Positions 1 through 8,493 are shown, numbered from the stretch's first letter. The stretch is 64,000 nt of DNA from JALNZU01 sp964463695 (GCA_964463695.1 CAYXCZ010000016.1:31786-95785), one strand, 5' to 3'. The notes: a model not told the origin generated them from the letters alone. Translations and numbers: made by a program.

Positions 1-769
1 TCCATATATCTTCACGCAATCGTTTGCGAATGATAGTTTTATATTCCCCACCAACTTCCCATGATAGCACTAAGTAATTAAAATAACGAAAAGTAACCTT
101 TGTTTTCTTTTCTTTTAATGGAAGCAGCTTAACTGCCTGAGCTTGATTGGCATAACATTGATCTTTGAAGATACAACCCTCACAATCAGGAGACGAAGGC
201 ACACATTGCAAAGCGCCAAATTCCATAATAGCTTGATTATAGGTACCAGGGTCGTCGTGATCCATTAAAAGAAAAGCCAGCTCTTCGATACGTTTTTTAC
301 CATTGGCTGAATCAACAGCCTCAGTTACACCAAAAATCCGGCTAAGAACTCTGATGACATTTCCATCAATTACCGGACTAGCTCCATTAAAACAAATGCT
401 TGAGATAGCAGCAGCCGTATAAGGCCCTATTCCTTTGAGCGATAGCAATGTATGGTAATCAGAAGGAAATTCTCCGTTATATCTGAAAACAATATCTTTG
501 GCAGTATGAAGCATGTTTCGGGCACGACTGTAATAGCCAAGACCTTGCCACATTCGCAAAACTTCTTGTTCTGACGCATTGGCTAAAGAAAAAACATCAG
601 GCCATTCAGCCAGAAACCTTTCGTAATAAGCCAGGCCCTGATCAACTCTGGTTTGCTGCAAAATAATCTCTGAAAGCCAAATCGCATAGGGATTATTGGT
701 AATACGCCACGGCAGGTTGCGCTTGTGAAGGTCGTACCAATGGGTTAATTGTATTGAAAAATCATTCAT
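1..769 (-). CDS. mutY: A/G-specific adenine glycosylase MutY (3' end cut off by window edge)
   Basis: Base-excision repair glycosylase that removes adenine mispaired with 8-oxoguanine. The first 256 residues are inside the window; the C-terminal domain runs off the left edge. Visible motifs: SEIILQQT near residue 35 with the catalytic Glu, the helix-hairpin-helix LKGIGPYTAAAI, the catalytic Asp in VIDGNVIRVLSR, and a four-cysteine iron-sulfur loop with C-x6-C-x2-C-x5-C spacing (CVPSSPDCEGCIFKDQC). The start is the ATG at 769, followed directly by MNDFSIQLTHWY. It is divergent from the HU gene; a TATATTTG box on the minus strand (836-829) with a TTG about 21 bases further upstream could be its promoter. 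MutY-HU-Rng adjacency is usual in Bacteroidales. The family call is secure. Confidence 0.96.
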   Translation of the reverse strand, partial: MNDFSIQLTHWYDLHKRNLPWRITNNPYAIWLSEIILQQTRVDQGLAYYERFLAEWPDVFSLANASEQEVLRMWQGLGYYSRARNMLHTAKDIVFRYNGEFPSDYHTLLSLKGIGPYTAAAISSICFNGASPVIDGNVIRVLSRIFGVTEAVDSANGKKRIEELAFLLMDHDDPGTYNQAIMEFGALQCVPSSPDCEGCIFKDQCYANQAQAVKLLPLKEKKTKVTFRYFNYLVLSWEVGGEYKTIIRKRLREDIW

Positions 770-828
770 AAATGAGGAAAATATTTATATAGAGCTGTTT
801 AGGTCAAAAAAAATTCAAAAAAATCTTT

Positions 829-836
829 CAAATATA
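829..836 (-). promoter_or_regulatory. Candidate mutY promoter -7 box (TATATTTG)
   Basis: Matches the Bacteroidota -7 consensus TAnnTTTG on the minus strand, with TTG at 860-858 as a possible -33 element. The surrounding DNA is very AT-rich, so a chance match is possible. It lies only 10 bases from the divergent hup box. Confidence 0.4.
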
Positions 837-846
837 AAAATGTTCT

Positions 847-854
847 TACCTTTG
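847..854 (+). promoter_or_regulatory. hup promoter -7 box (TACCTTTG)
   Basis: Exact TAnnTTTG match 48 bases before the HU start codon. It predicts a transcript starting near 858-861 with an AT-rich leader of about 40 bases. Confidence 0.7.
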
Positions 855-901
855 CCAGCCAAATAAAATACCACAGTATTAATCTTTTAAACTTTTAAGA
901 T

Positions 902-1186
902 ATGACTAAAGCAGAAATCGTAGCAGACATTGCTAACAAAACCGGAGTTGAAAAAGTAGCCGTACAGGCTGTTGTTGAATCTTTCATGGATGCTGTAAAA
1001 GGCTCTATGATGAACGGGGAAAACGTTTACCTCAGAGGCTTTGGTAGCTTCACTATCAAAAGAAGAGCTGAAAAAACCGGAAGAAACATTTCAAAAAACA
1101 CTACCATCATTATTCCTGCACACAACATTCCTTCTTTCAAACCAGCAAAAACCTTTGTTGCTCAGGTTAAGAACAGCGGAAAGTAA
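902..1186 (+). CDS. hup: HU family DNA-binding protein
   Basis: Histone-like nucleoid protein of 94 residues, the usual length for HU/IHF. Two N-terminal helices (TKAEIVADIANKTG..., VQAVVESFMDAVKGSM) form the dimer body, followed by the family signature LRGFGSFTIKRRAEKTGRN (about 44-62) and the DNA-binding beta arms with IPAHNIPSFKPAKTF. The arm has N-I-P rather than the commoner R-N-P stretch, as seen in some Bacteroidota HU proteins. The start is the ATG at 902, preceded by its own TACCTTTG box. It bends and wraps DNA in the nucleoid. The tiny basic gene and rng follow on the same strand. Confidence 0.95.
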   Translation: MTKAEIVADIANKTGVEKVAVQAVVESFMDAVKGSMMNGENVYLRGFGSFTIKRRAEKTGRNISKNTTIIIPAHNIPSFKPAKTFVAQVKNSGK

Positions 1187-1215
1187 TTCATAGCATTCAT
1201 TAAAAATTTAAAATC

Positions 1216-1305
1216 ATGCCAAGCGGGAAGAAAAGAAAGAGACATAAAATGGCAACTCATAAGCGTAAAAAACGCTTGAGAAAGAACAGGCACAAGAAGA
1301 AATAA
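1216..1305 (+). CDS. 29-residue basic protein, AURKAIP1/COX24-domain type (bS22-like small ribosomal protein)
   Basis: A 29-codon frame starting MPSGKKRKRHKMATHKRKKR and ending HKKK. More than half the residues are Lys or Arg, and there is no hydrophobic segment. The K-R-x-K-x-x-K-H-K-x-K/R-K-x-x-R-x-x-R pattern matches the AURKAIP1/COX24 family, which includes the mitochondrial small-subunit protein mS38 and the mycobacterial bS22. Bacteroidota carry near-identical copies between hup and rng, which matches the position here. It probably binds rRNA in the small subunit. Proteins this short are routinely missed in annotation. There are 29 bases after hup and no separate promoter box, so it is likely co-transcribed with hup. 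The family match is from memory of related sequences. Confidence 0.85.
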   Translation: MPSGKKRKRHKMATHKRKKRLRKNRHKKK

Positions 1306-1329
1306 TTCTTGTCACAATTAAATGCGAGG

Positions 1330-1397
1330 ATAACACAATGCTGCTCATTTCGATGTGGCGTTGTGTTATTCCGTTTAAATGCAAATACAAATTTGCA
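1330..1397 (+). promoter_or_regulatory. Two hairpins in the leader before rng
   Basis: The 167-base gap between the tiny basic gene and rng holds ATAACACAA (1330-1338) paired with TTGTGTTAT (1361-1369), extended by near-pairing flanks (GGA/TCC and TGC/GCG), then a second dyad TGCAAA (1380-1385) / TTTGCA (1392-1397). No T-run follows the first stem, so it is not a classical terminator. RNase E/G leaders are known to carry autoregulatory stem-loops in other bacteria; that role here is inferred. Confidence 0.45.
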
Positions 1398-1472
1398 CCT
1401 CCATAACACATCTTTCAGAACAAGCCTAACTTGAAGTAAATAAAGTAGATTAATTAAATACACAGAAAACAA

Positions 1473-3023
1473 GTGAACAGAGAACTTATAATAGATTCTC
1501 GGGCTTCGGAGGTTGATATTGCTCTATTGGAAGATAAGCTTCTGGTTGAGTTACACAAAGAAAAAACCAATAACAACTATGCTGTAGGAGACATTTACCT
1601 TGGAAAGGTAAAAAAAATCATGCCAGGTCTCAATGCAGCTTTTGTAGATGTAGGGTACGAAAAAGATGCTTTTTTGCATTACCTGGATCTCGGACCACAG
1701 ATCAAGTCACTGAATAAATATGTGAAACTTGCTCTGGGAGGCAAACCCGAATCCGTAACAATGGATAATTTTCGTATTGAAACCGACATCGAAAAAACCG
1801 GTAAAATCACACAGGTATTAGCCACGGGCGCTCAAATAATGGTTCAGATTGCCAAAGAACCAATTTCCACTAAAGGACCCAGAATCTCTTCAGAAATATC
1901 TTTTGCCGGACGCTATCTTGTTTTAGTTCCCTTCTCAACACGCATCTCCGTTTCTCAAAAAATCAGGAGCAGCGAAGAAAGAAACAGGCTTAAAAGGCTT
2001 ATTCAAAGCATCAAGCCAAATAACTACGGTGTCATCATCCGAACAGTGGCCGAAAATAAAAAAGTGGCTGAACTGGATGCTGATCTTCGTAACCTTATCG
2101 AGAAATGGGAAAAAACAACAGCTAAGTTGTTTAACGCCAAAGCCCCTGTAAAAATAATGAGTGAGCTCGATCGCACCTCAGCGATTCTGCGCGACTTGCT
2201 CAACGAATCCTTTAACAGTGTACATGTGAATGATTCATCACTTTTTGATGAAATAAGAAACTTCATTCAAACTATTGCACCTCAAAAAGTTGATATCGTA
2301 AAACTCTACAAAGGAAAGTCATCAATTTACGAGCAATTCGGGATTGATAAACAAATCAAGGGCCTTTTTGGAAAAACTGTAACCATCAGAAGCGGCGTAT
2401 ATCTTATCATAGAACACACCGAAGCAATGCACGTGATCGACGTTAACAGCGGTCATCGTGTGAACAAAGAGAATAGTCAGGAAGAAAACGCACTCGAAGT
2501 CAACCTCGAAGCTGCTGCCGAAATCGCACGACAATTGCGTCTGCGAGATATGGGTGGTATCATTGTCATCGACTTCATCGACATGCACGACGGTAAACAC
2601 CGCCGTGAACTCTATCAGAAGCTCAAGGATGAAATGGCCCGCGACCACGCTAAACATACCATTTTACCACCAAGCAAATTTGGACTCGTTCAAGTTACAC
2701 GTCAGCGTGTAAGACCTGAAATGAATGTTGAAATTCTTGAACAATGCCCCGTTTGTGAAGGCACAGGTAAAATAAAGCCATCTATCATTTTCCTTGATGA
2801 GATTGAAAATAACCTGAAGTATTTGCTTCAGGATCAGAATGAAAAGCATGTGACTCTGGCTTTGCATCCATACATCCACGCCTTCTTTACCAAAGGACTT
2901 TTCTCTCTGCATGTAAAATGGATGTTGAGATATAAGAAACGTTTCAGAGTTACTTCAATGAACAACTTCCATGTGATGGAATATAAATTCTTTAATCAGA
3001 ATAATGATCAGTTAAGCATTTGA
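1473..3023 (+). CDS. rng: Ribonuclease G/E family endoribonuclease
   Basis: Single-strand endoribonuclease acting in rRNA maturation and mRNA turnover; 516 residues, close to RNase G rather than the longer RNase E. Domains: an S1-type RNA-binding domain at about 35-130 (DIYLGKVKKIMPGLNAAFVDVG), the 5' sensor/RNase-H-like region, then the DNase-I-like catalytic part with the two magnesium-binding acidic motifs HVIDVNSGH and GGIIVIDFIDM, and the zinc-link CPVCEGTG near 425. The start codon is GTG at 1473, directly before NRELIIDSRASEVDIALLED, the conserved family N-terminus. A convincing Rho-independent terminator follows. The family call is secure. Confidence 0.95.
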   Translation: MNRELIIDSRASEVDIALLEDKLLVELHKEKTNNNYAVGDIYLGKVKKIMPGLNAAFVDVGYEKDAFLHYLDLGPQIKSLNKYVKLALGGKPESVTMDNFRIETDIEKTGKITQVLATGAQIMVQIAKEPISTKGPRISSEISFAGRYLVLVPFSTRISVSQKIRSSEERNRLKRLIQSIKPNNYGVIIRTVAENKKVAELDADLRNLIEKWEKTTAKLFNAKAPVKIMSELDRTSAILRDLLNESFNSVHVNDSSLFDEIRNFIQTIAPQKVDIVKLYKGKSSIYEQFGIDKQIKGLFGKTVTIRSGVYLIIEHTEAMHVIDVNSGHRVNKENSQEENALEVNLEAAAEIARQLRLRDMGGIIVIDFIDMHDGKHRRELYQKLKDEMARDHAKHTILPPSKFGLVQVTRQRVRPEMNVEILEQCPVCEGTGKIKPSIIFLDEIENNLKYLLQDQNEKHVTLALHPYIHAFFTKGLFSLHVKWMLRYKKRFRVTSMNNFHVMEYKFFNQNNDQLSI

Positions 3024-3053
3024 TCTTTAAAAAATAAAAGGTATTATCGCATC

Positions 3054-3092
3054 AAAATTCCCGTTTACATTCAAAGCAAACGGGAATTTTTT
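3054..3092 (+). terminator. Rho-independent terminator after rng
   Basis: Perfect 13-base arms AAAATTCCCGTTT (3054-3066) and AAACGGGAATTTT (3078-3090) around an 11-base loop, continuing into T residues. It ends the hup-rng transcript before trpS. Confidence 0.85.
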
Positions 3093-3103
3093 AAACCACA
3101 AAC

Positions 3104-3111
3104 TATTTTTG
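3104..3111 (+). promoter_or_regulatory. trpS promoter -7 box (TATTTTTG), nearly at the start codon
   Basis: TAnnTTTG match ending only four bases before the trpS ATG at 3116. The predicted transcription start falls at or within a few bases of the ATG, so the message would be leaderless or almost so. Confidence 0.55.
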
Positions 3112-3115
3112 CCGT

Positions 3116-4111
3116 ATGGAAATCGTACTCAGTGGCATCAGACCAACAGGAAATCTGCACCTTGGAAATTATTTCGGTGCTGTTAAGAATTTTGTAAGAA
3201 TGCAGGAAGAAAATCAGTGTTTCTTCTTTATTGCTGACTATCACTCACTTACAACTCATCCTACACCTGCTGATTTGCATGGTAATGTTAAGCAGGTGCT
3301 CGTGGAATATCTGGCAGCAGGCCTCGACCCTGACAAATCGACCTTATATGTTCAGAGTGATGTGCCTGAAATTGCTGAATTGTATCTGTTTCTCAACATG
3401 AACGCCTACCTTGGTGAACTTGAACGTGTTACAACATTCAAGGAGAAAGCCCGCAAGCAACCCGATAATGTCAACGCAGGTTTGCTCACCTATCCCGGGC
3501 TGATGGCAGCTGATATTCTTATTCACCGGTCGCACAAAGTACCGGTAGGAAAGGATCAGGAACAACACCTTGAAATGACACGTACCTTTGCACGTCGTTT
3601 CAATCGAATGTATAATGTTGAGTATTTCCCTATTCCTCAGGCGTATAATTTTGGCGAGGAACTTATAAAAATTCCCGGCCTGGATGGTAGTGGTAAAATG
3701 GGGAAATCGGAAGGAGAAGGCAATGCAATTTTTCTGGTGGATGATGAAAAAACCATCCGTAAGAAAGTGATGAAAGCAATGACTGATGCAGGCCCTACAG
3801 AACCCAATCAGCAAAAGCCTGATATTATTGAAAACCTCTTTAGCTTGTTGAAAGTTGTTTCAACGCCCGAAACGGTGCAGTATTTCGATGATCAGTACAA
3901 CCAATGTAATATACGTTATGGTGACCTGAAAAAACAATTAGCTGAAGATATGGTTGTTTTTACAGCCCCTATCCGTGAGCGGATTCTTGAATTATATGCC
4001 AATGAGGCTTTTTTAAGTAAAGTGGCAAAAAATGGTGCTGAAAAAGCCCGTGAAAGTGCCGGAAAAACCATTCGTGAAGTTCGGGAAATCATCGGCTTCC
4101 GTCATTTTTAA
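3116..4111 (+). CDS. trpS: Tryptophanyl-tRNA synthetase
   Basis: Class Ic aminoacyl-tRNA synthetase charging tRNA-Trp; 331 residues, the normal length. Rossmann fold with the HIGH-type signature PTGNLHLGNYFGA (HLGN at 15-18), the active-site region DILIHRSHKVPVGKDQEQH typical of bacterial TrpRS (about 133-150), and the KMSKS loop as KMGKS at 194-198. The C-terminal helical domain ends in REVREIIGF. The start is the ATG at 3116; the preceding -7 box allows little or no leader. The small membrane protein and hflX follow with tight spacing and are probably in the same transcript. Confidence 0.97.
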   Translation: MEIVLSGIRPTGNLHLGNYFGAVKNFVRMQEENQCFFFIADYHSLTTHPTPADLHGNVKQVLVEYLAAGLDPDKSTLYVQSDVPEIAELYLFLNMNAYLGELERVTTFKEKARKQPDNVNAGLLTYPGLMAADILIHRSHKVPVGKDQEQHLEMTRTFARRFNRMYNVEYFPIPQAYNFGEELIKIPGLDGSGKMGKSEGEGNAIFLVDDEKTIRKKVMKAMTDAGPTEPNQQKPDIIENLFSLLKVVSTPETVQYFDDQYNQCNIRYGDLKKQLAEDMVVFTAPIRERILELYANEAFLSKVAKNGAEKARESAGKTIREVREIIGFRHF

Positions 4112-4120
4112 CCCAAAAGT

Positions 4121-4531
4121 ATGAGTAGCAGTATTTTCAAAAGAAACCTTCAGAAAATCGTAACATTATTGCTTTGGTTTGCAGCAGTAATGTATTTGTT
4201 TTCAGTGGTTTATCCTTATATTATCGATCCGGGTTTTGAAAGCACATTCGGCATCTGGATAGTTCGCTGGGGACTTATCATTGGCGTCTCGGTGTTTTCA
4301 TTAGGTGTATTCATCCTTCGACGCTCCGATTTTCTTCTGTATGGCTATTTTCTCGTTTTTATTGCTGCACTCTTTCAGCTTTTTATAACTTTGATAAGTA
4401 ATGAAGCACTGCCGGGCATTTTCATTCATTTGTATGTAATTGCTACAGCTATTTATTTTTTCACCAAGGATATTCTTAGTACACAAGGCCATCAATATCA
4501 TCGAAGCAAAAAAGAAAATAAACTGAATTAA
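4121..4531 (+). CDS. Small membrane protein, about four transmembrane segments, function unknown
   Basis: 136 residues. Hydrophobic stretches lie at about 12-32, 45-65, 70-92 and 100-118, so nearly the whole chain is membrane-embedded; the C-terminus (STQGHQYHRSKKENKLN) is polar and basic and should be cytoplasmic. No cysteine pairs, ligand motifs or signal peptidase site are seen. It starts nine bases after trpS and ends two bases before hflX, so it sits inside that transcript. I do not recognise a named family. The strong codon match to its neighbours and the tight spacing support it as a real gene. Confidence 0.75.
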   Translation: MSSSIFKRNLQKIVTLLLWFAAVMYLFSVVYPYIIDPGFESTFGIWIVRWGLIIGVSVFSLGVFILRRSDFLLYGYFLVFIAALFQLFITLISNEALPGIFIHLYVIATAIYFFTKDILSTQGHQYHRSKKENKLN

Positions 4532-4533
4532 CC

Positions 4534-5727
4534 ATGCCAAAACATGTAGCAACAGGCGGAGAGCCTGAAAAAGCAGTCGTTGTTGGCTTGATAACACGTT
4601 TTCAGCCAAAAGATAAAGTTGAAGAATACCTCGCTGAACTTGAGTTTCTGCTTGAGACGGCAGGAGGTGTACCTGTTAAAAGGTTTATTCAAGGACTGGA
4701 TATCCCAAACAGTAAAACCTATGTCGGGACAGGTAAATTAGAAGAAATCAAGCAGTATATTATTGCTGAAGATATAAAACTTGTCATTTTTGATGATGAT
4801 CTGGGACCTTCTCAGTTGCGAAATATCGAAGGCGAGTTGCAATGTAAGATACTTGACCGCACCAACCTTATCCTGGATATATTTGCTAAAAGAGCACGTA
4901 CCTCACACGCCAAGACACAGGTTGAATTAGCTCAATATCAATATCTTCTTCCAAGATTAACCCGAATGTGGTCGCACCTTGAGCGACAGCGAGGTGGTAT
5001 TGGGATGCGTGGACCAGGAGAAACAGAAATTGAAACCGACCGAAGGGTTATTCGTGATAAAATCAGTCTGCTGAAGGAACGGCTGAAAGATATTGATATG
5101 CAAACTTCGGTTCAGCGAAAAAACCGCGGCAAACTTATACGCGTAGCGCTCGTAGGTTACACAAACGTCGGAAAATCGACACTTATGAACCTGCTGAGCA
5201 AATCAGAAGTATTTGCCGAAAATAAACTTTTCGCTACTCTTGATACAACTGTGCGCAAAGTTGTAATAGAGAATCTTCCTTTTCTGCTATCCGATACTGT
5301 TGGTTTCATCCGTAAACTTCCTCACGGACTGATCGAATCCTTCAAATCGACCCTTGATGAAGTGCGTGAGTCAGATATTTTGCTGCATGTGGTAGATATT
5401 TCTCATCCCGAATTTGAATCCCAGATTGAAACAGTAAACCAAACTTTGCAGGAAATAGGCGCTTCCGACAAGAAAACACTTATGGTCTTCAACAAAATTG
5501 ATGCATATACCTTTGATGTAAAAGAGGAAGATGACCTTTCTCCGCTTACCAAACGAAATGTAACACTGGAAGAATTACAAAACACCTGGATGGCTAAATC
5601 TGAGTCTACAAGTATTTTTATAAGTGCACTAAATAAAGATAATTACCACGAATTAAGAGAGCTCTTATATAAAGAAATCAAAGACATGCATGCGATTCGC
5701 TATCCTTATGATAGTTTTCTTTATTAG
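4534..5727 (+). CDS. hflX: GTPase HflX
   Basis: Ribosome-associated GTPase that splits stalled 70S ribosomes under stress; 397 residues, typical length. The N-terminal HflX domain carries the family signature RGPGETEIETDRR (about 159-171), followed by a basic linker and the G domain: G1 GYTNVGKST (208-216), G2 TLDTT, G3 DTVGFIRKLPH, G4 NKID and a G5-like ISALN. It starts two bases after the upstream membrane-protein gene. The signature and G-motifs are all intact, so the call is secure. Confidence 0.96.
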   Translation: MPKHVATGGEPEKAVVVGLITRFQPKDKVEEYLAELEFLLETAGGVPVKRFIQGLDIPNSKTYVGTGKLEEIKQYIIAEDIKLVIFDDDLGPSQLRNIEGELQCKILDRTNLILDIFAKRARTSHAKTQVELAQYQYLLPRLTRMWSHLERQRGGIGMRGPGETEIETDRRVIRDKISLLKERLKDIDMQTSVQRKNRGKLIRVALVGYTNVGKSTLMNLLSKSEVFAENKLFATLDTTVRKVVIENLPFLLSDTVGFIRKLPHGLIESFKSTLDEVRESDILLHVVDISHPEFESQIETVNQTLQEIGASDKKTLMVFNKIDAYTFDVKEEDDLSPLTKRNVTLEELQNTWMAKSESTSIFISALNKDNYHELRELLYKEIKDMHAIRYPYDSFLY

Positions 5728-5798
5728 CCTTGCGTTATTTTAACGATTTTTTAAATCAAAGTAAAGGCAAATACCCGGTGTTTTAATCAGAACTTAGC

Positions 5799-5806
5799 TA
5801 CTTTTG
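5799..5806 (+). promoter_or_regulatory. lnt promoter -7 box (TACTTTTG)
   Basis: Exact TAnnTTTG match. An upstream TTG at 5804 could open the lnt frame seven codons earlier, but that TTG is part of this box and would not be transcribed. The box therefore supports the ATG at 5825, giving a leader of about 12 bases. Confidence 0.65.
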
Positions 5807-5824
5807 CTTTATACCTTTAGCGAA

Positions 5825-7450
5825 ATGAAAAGAATTCACTTATTAGGACTTAGCATACTTTCATCTATACTTTTAAGTCTGGCCTGGCCTGCCAATGGTT
5901 TTGCCCCTTTAATTTTTATTGCTCTTGTTCCCCTGCTTCTCCTTCAGGATGAAATGGGAGGAACATCTGTAAAGCCCCGCAAAAAAGGATTATTTGGACT
6001 TGTATATCTAAGTTTTGTCATCTGGAACATCCTCACAACCTGGTGGATATGGAATTCAACCGATATAGGCTCGATTGCAGCTATAGGACTGAACAGTTTG
6101 TTTATGACAACTGTTTTTTGGCTTTTTCACTGGACAAAAATCAAGTTATACGATAATTCAAAAGGTTTTTTTATACTCATTGTTTACTGGCTAACCTGGG
6201 AATGGTATCACCTCGACTGGGATTTAAGCTGGCCCTGGCTCAACCTTGGGCATGTTTTTTCGAGCCGGCATACATGGATTCAATGGTATGAATACACGGG
6301 TGTTGCCGGAGGAACTTTCTGGATTTTGGCGGTTAACATACTCATCTATCTGATGATTAAAAAGCTCTCAAAGCAATATCTGAAATCTGTTTCTTTTAAA
6401 AAAGATCTTGCTGTTGTGATGGCTACAATCATTCTTCCGATTGCTTTTTCCAAGATTATTTACAATGCCTATGAGTCAACAGGGGTAGAAGCTGAAGTAG
6501 TTGTTGTCCAACCTGATTTCGATCCTTATACGGAACAATACGAAACCCCGCCTGCTGAAGTGGTAGAGCGTAATTTGAGCCTCGCATTGAGAGCCTTAAC
6601 AAAGGAAACAGATTTTATTGTATCACCCGAATCAGCCATACAAGAAGAGATTTGGGAAGAATTCCTTGACCAGTCAATAGGACTGAAACAAGTAAAAGAC
6701 TTTGTTGCAGCATACCCGCATACGGCGGTCATTATTGGAGCAAGTACTTTTAGCAATGTACCAAAAGGCAAAGAAGATGATCATGCAGCCCGAAAGTTCA
6801 GAAAATCAAATGATTATTACTTTGCATACAACACTGCTTTTTATATTGATACTCTTGATTTCTTCCGTTTTTATCATAAGTCCAAGCTTACGCCAGGAGT
6901 TGAAATGATGCCATCATGGAGCTTTCTGAAGCCCCTTAAAGACTTTGCTATCAATTTAGGCGGAACAGTGGGCACCTTGAAGATGGATGACGAACGTAAG
7001 GTTTTCGTACACAAAGACAGCATTTTCAGGGTAGCTCCCGTAATCTGCTACGAATCTGTTTATGGAGAATTTGTTACGCGCTACGTACGAAATGGAGCTA
7101 ACTTAATTTTCATTATCACCAACGATGGATGGTGGGGCAATTCGCCTGGTCACCGGCAGCATTTTGAATTTGCCAAATTAAGAGCTATCGAAACACGACG
7201 CAGCATTGCACGCTCAGCAAACACTGGAATTTCAGCATTTATCGACCAAAAAGGCGACGTTTATCAGGCAACACCCTATTGGGAAGAGGCGGTAATCAGG
7301 CAAAAAATAAGCACCAACGAGAAACTCACTTTTTATGTAGTTTATGGTGATTATCTGGCACGCATTTCACTGTTTATCAGTGCTATTTTATTAATTACTG
7401 CCATAGCCAGAAAATTTCTGCCTAAACATAAAAAACAAAGGGTTGCTTAA
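5825..7450 (+). CDS. lnt: Apolipoprotein N-acyltransferase
   Basis: Inner-membrane enzyme adding the third acyl chain to the N-terminal cysteine of lipoproteins; 541 residues from this start. The N-terminal half is a bundle of transmembrane segments (to about residue 210), followed by the periplasmic nitrilase domain with the expected triad: Glu269 in VSPES, Lys352 in YHKSKLTPGVEMMP, and Cys408 in VAPVICYES. A final membrane helix lies near the C-terminus (IARISLFISAILLITAIA). The start is the ATG at 5825, because an in-frame TTG further upstream lies within the promoter box. The stop overlaps the start of the dus gene by one base. It processes the many lipoproteins encoded in this window. 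Confidence 0.93.
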   Translation: MKRIHLLGLSILSSILLSLAWPANGFAPLIFIALVPLLLLQDEMGGTSVKPRKKGLFGLVYLSFVIWNILTTWWIWNSTDIGSIAAIGLNSLFMTTVFWLFHWTKIKLYDNSKGFFILIVYWLTWEWYHLDWDLSWPWLNLGHVFSSRHTWIQWYEYTGVAGGTFWILAVNILIYLMIKKLSKQYLKSVSFKKDLAVVMATIILPIAFSKIIYNAYESTGVEAEVVVVQPDFDPYTEQYETPPAEVVERNLSLALRALTKETDFIVSPESAIQEEIWEEFLDQSIGLKQVKDFVAAYPHTAVIIGASTFSNVPKGKEDDHAARKFRKSNDYYFAYNTAFYIDTLDFFRFYHKSKLTPGVEMMPSWSFLKPLKDFAINLGGTVGTLKMDDERKVFVHKDSIFRVAPVICYESVYGEFVTRYVRNGANLIFIITNDGWWGNSPGHRQHFEFAKLRAIETRRSIARSANTGISAFIDQKGDVYQATPYWEEAVIRQKISTNEKLTFYVVYGDYLARISLFISAILLITAIARKFLPKHKKQRVA

Positions 7451-8493
7451 TGCTTTTCAAACAACATTCGGTGGAAATCCAATTTGGTCCTTTTCAAGGC
7501 ATTACGGATGTACATTACAGAAACGTTTTCCAGAGCTATTTTACGGGCATTGATAAATTTTTCACGCCATTTTTTTCAGGAATTCACAAAGAAAATAGTA
7601 AAAATCTGAAAACCGATGAGATAAACCCCCTCTTTAATGATATCAATCAATTGATACCCCAGCTGCTGAGTAATGATTCAGCTGAGATTTTACGTTTTGC
7701 CGAACAATGCAAAACTATGGGTTACAACGAAGTGAATTTGAATATGGGTTGTCCGTATCCGCAGGTTGCACTCAAGAAAAGAGGATCAGGACTGATGCCA
7801 TATACCGAAATGGTTGCTAAAATTATGAATGAACTGAAAGGGAATTTACCGCTCGCTTTCAGCATCAAATGCAGGCTTGGATATCACAATTCTACTGAAT
7901 TGGATGAGCTTCTTCCTTATTTCAATAGTGTCGGTTTAAAGGAACTGATCGTTCATGCCAGATTAGGAAAACAGATGTATGGAGGCGTTCCCGATCAGGA
8001 TAAATTTGCTGCCATAATCCCTTTGTCTGATTCACCGGTTGTATACAATGGTGATGTTTTCACTGTCGATCAGTTTAAAGCATATCAGCAAAAGTTTCCT
8101 GAAATCACCAAATGGATGTTGGGCCGTGGAATCCTTTCAGATCCTTTTCTTGCATCGGACATTAAAGGAACAACTGCTGAAAACGATATGAAAGACAGAA
8201 AAGAAATTGTATATCAATTCATTACTTCACTTTATCTGAAACGCAGAAAAGTGAAAGCAGATAATCCAGCCATACTGGGACGCATGAAAGAATTATGGTC
8301 GTACCTTCACTGGTCGTTCGATGACCCAGCCACTGCATGGAGAATGATAAGGAAAGCAGGTAATTTTGAAGATTATGAAGAAACAGTTGCCTATATCATT
8401 AAGCATCAACAATGGGTTGGCTCGGGATTTATCCGTTCGGCAAGTAGTAAAAACGATTATGATGAAACTTTTTACCAGCATGCTATTGAATAA
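7450..8493 (+). CDS. tRNA-dihydrouridine synthase
   Basis: Flavin enzyme reducing uridine to dihydrouridine in tRNA D-loops; 347 residues. The TIM-barrel flavin site starts with FGPFQGITDVHYRNVF, the active-site motif is NMGCPYPQV with the catalytic Cys, and the phosphate-binding end is seen in YNGDVFT and MLGRGILSDPF. The C-terminal helical tRNA-recognition part follows. The family (DusA/B/C) cannot be fixed from motifs alone; the overall form is closer to DusC-like short proteins. ATG overlaps the lnt stop by one base, so the two are translationally coupled. Confidence 0.9.
   Translation: MLFKQHSVEIQFGPFQGITDVHYRNVFQSYFTGIDKFFTPFFSGIHKENSKNLKTDEINPLFNDINQLIPQLLSNDSAEILRFAEQCKTMGYNEVNLNMGCPYPQVALKKRGSGLMPYTEMVAKIMNELKGNLPLAFSIKCRLGYHNSTELDELLPYFNSVGLKELIVHARLGKQMYGGVPDQDKFAAIIPLSDSPVVYNGDVFTVDQFKAYQQKFPEITKWMLGRGILSDPFLASDIKGTTAENDMKDRKEIVYQFITSLYLKRRKVKADNPAILGRMKELWSYLHWSFDDPATAWRMIRKAGNFEDYEETVAYIIKHQQWVGSGFIRSASSKNDYDETFYQHAIE

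Noticed and set aside
3344..3814. 156-codon minus-strand frame within trpS
   Set aside because: Antisense to an intact, well-conserved gene; residues (many Cys/His/Phe) reflect the codon complement of trpS.
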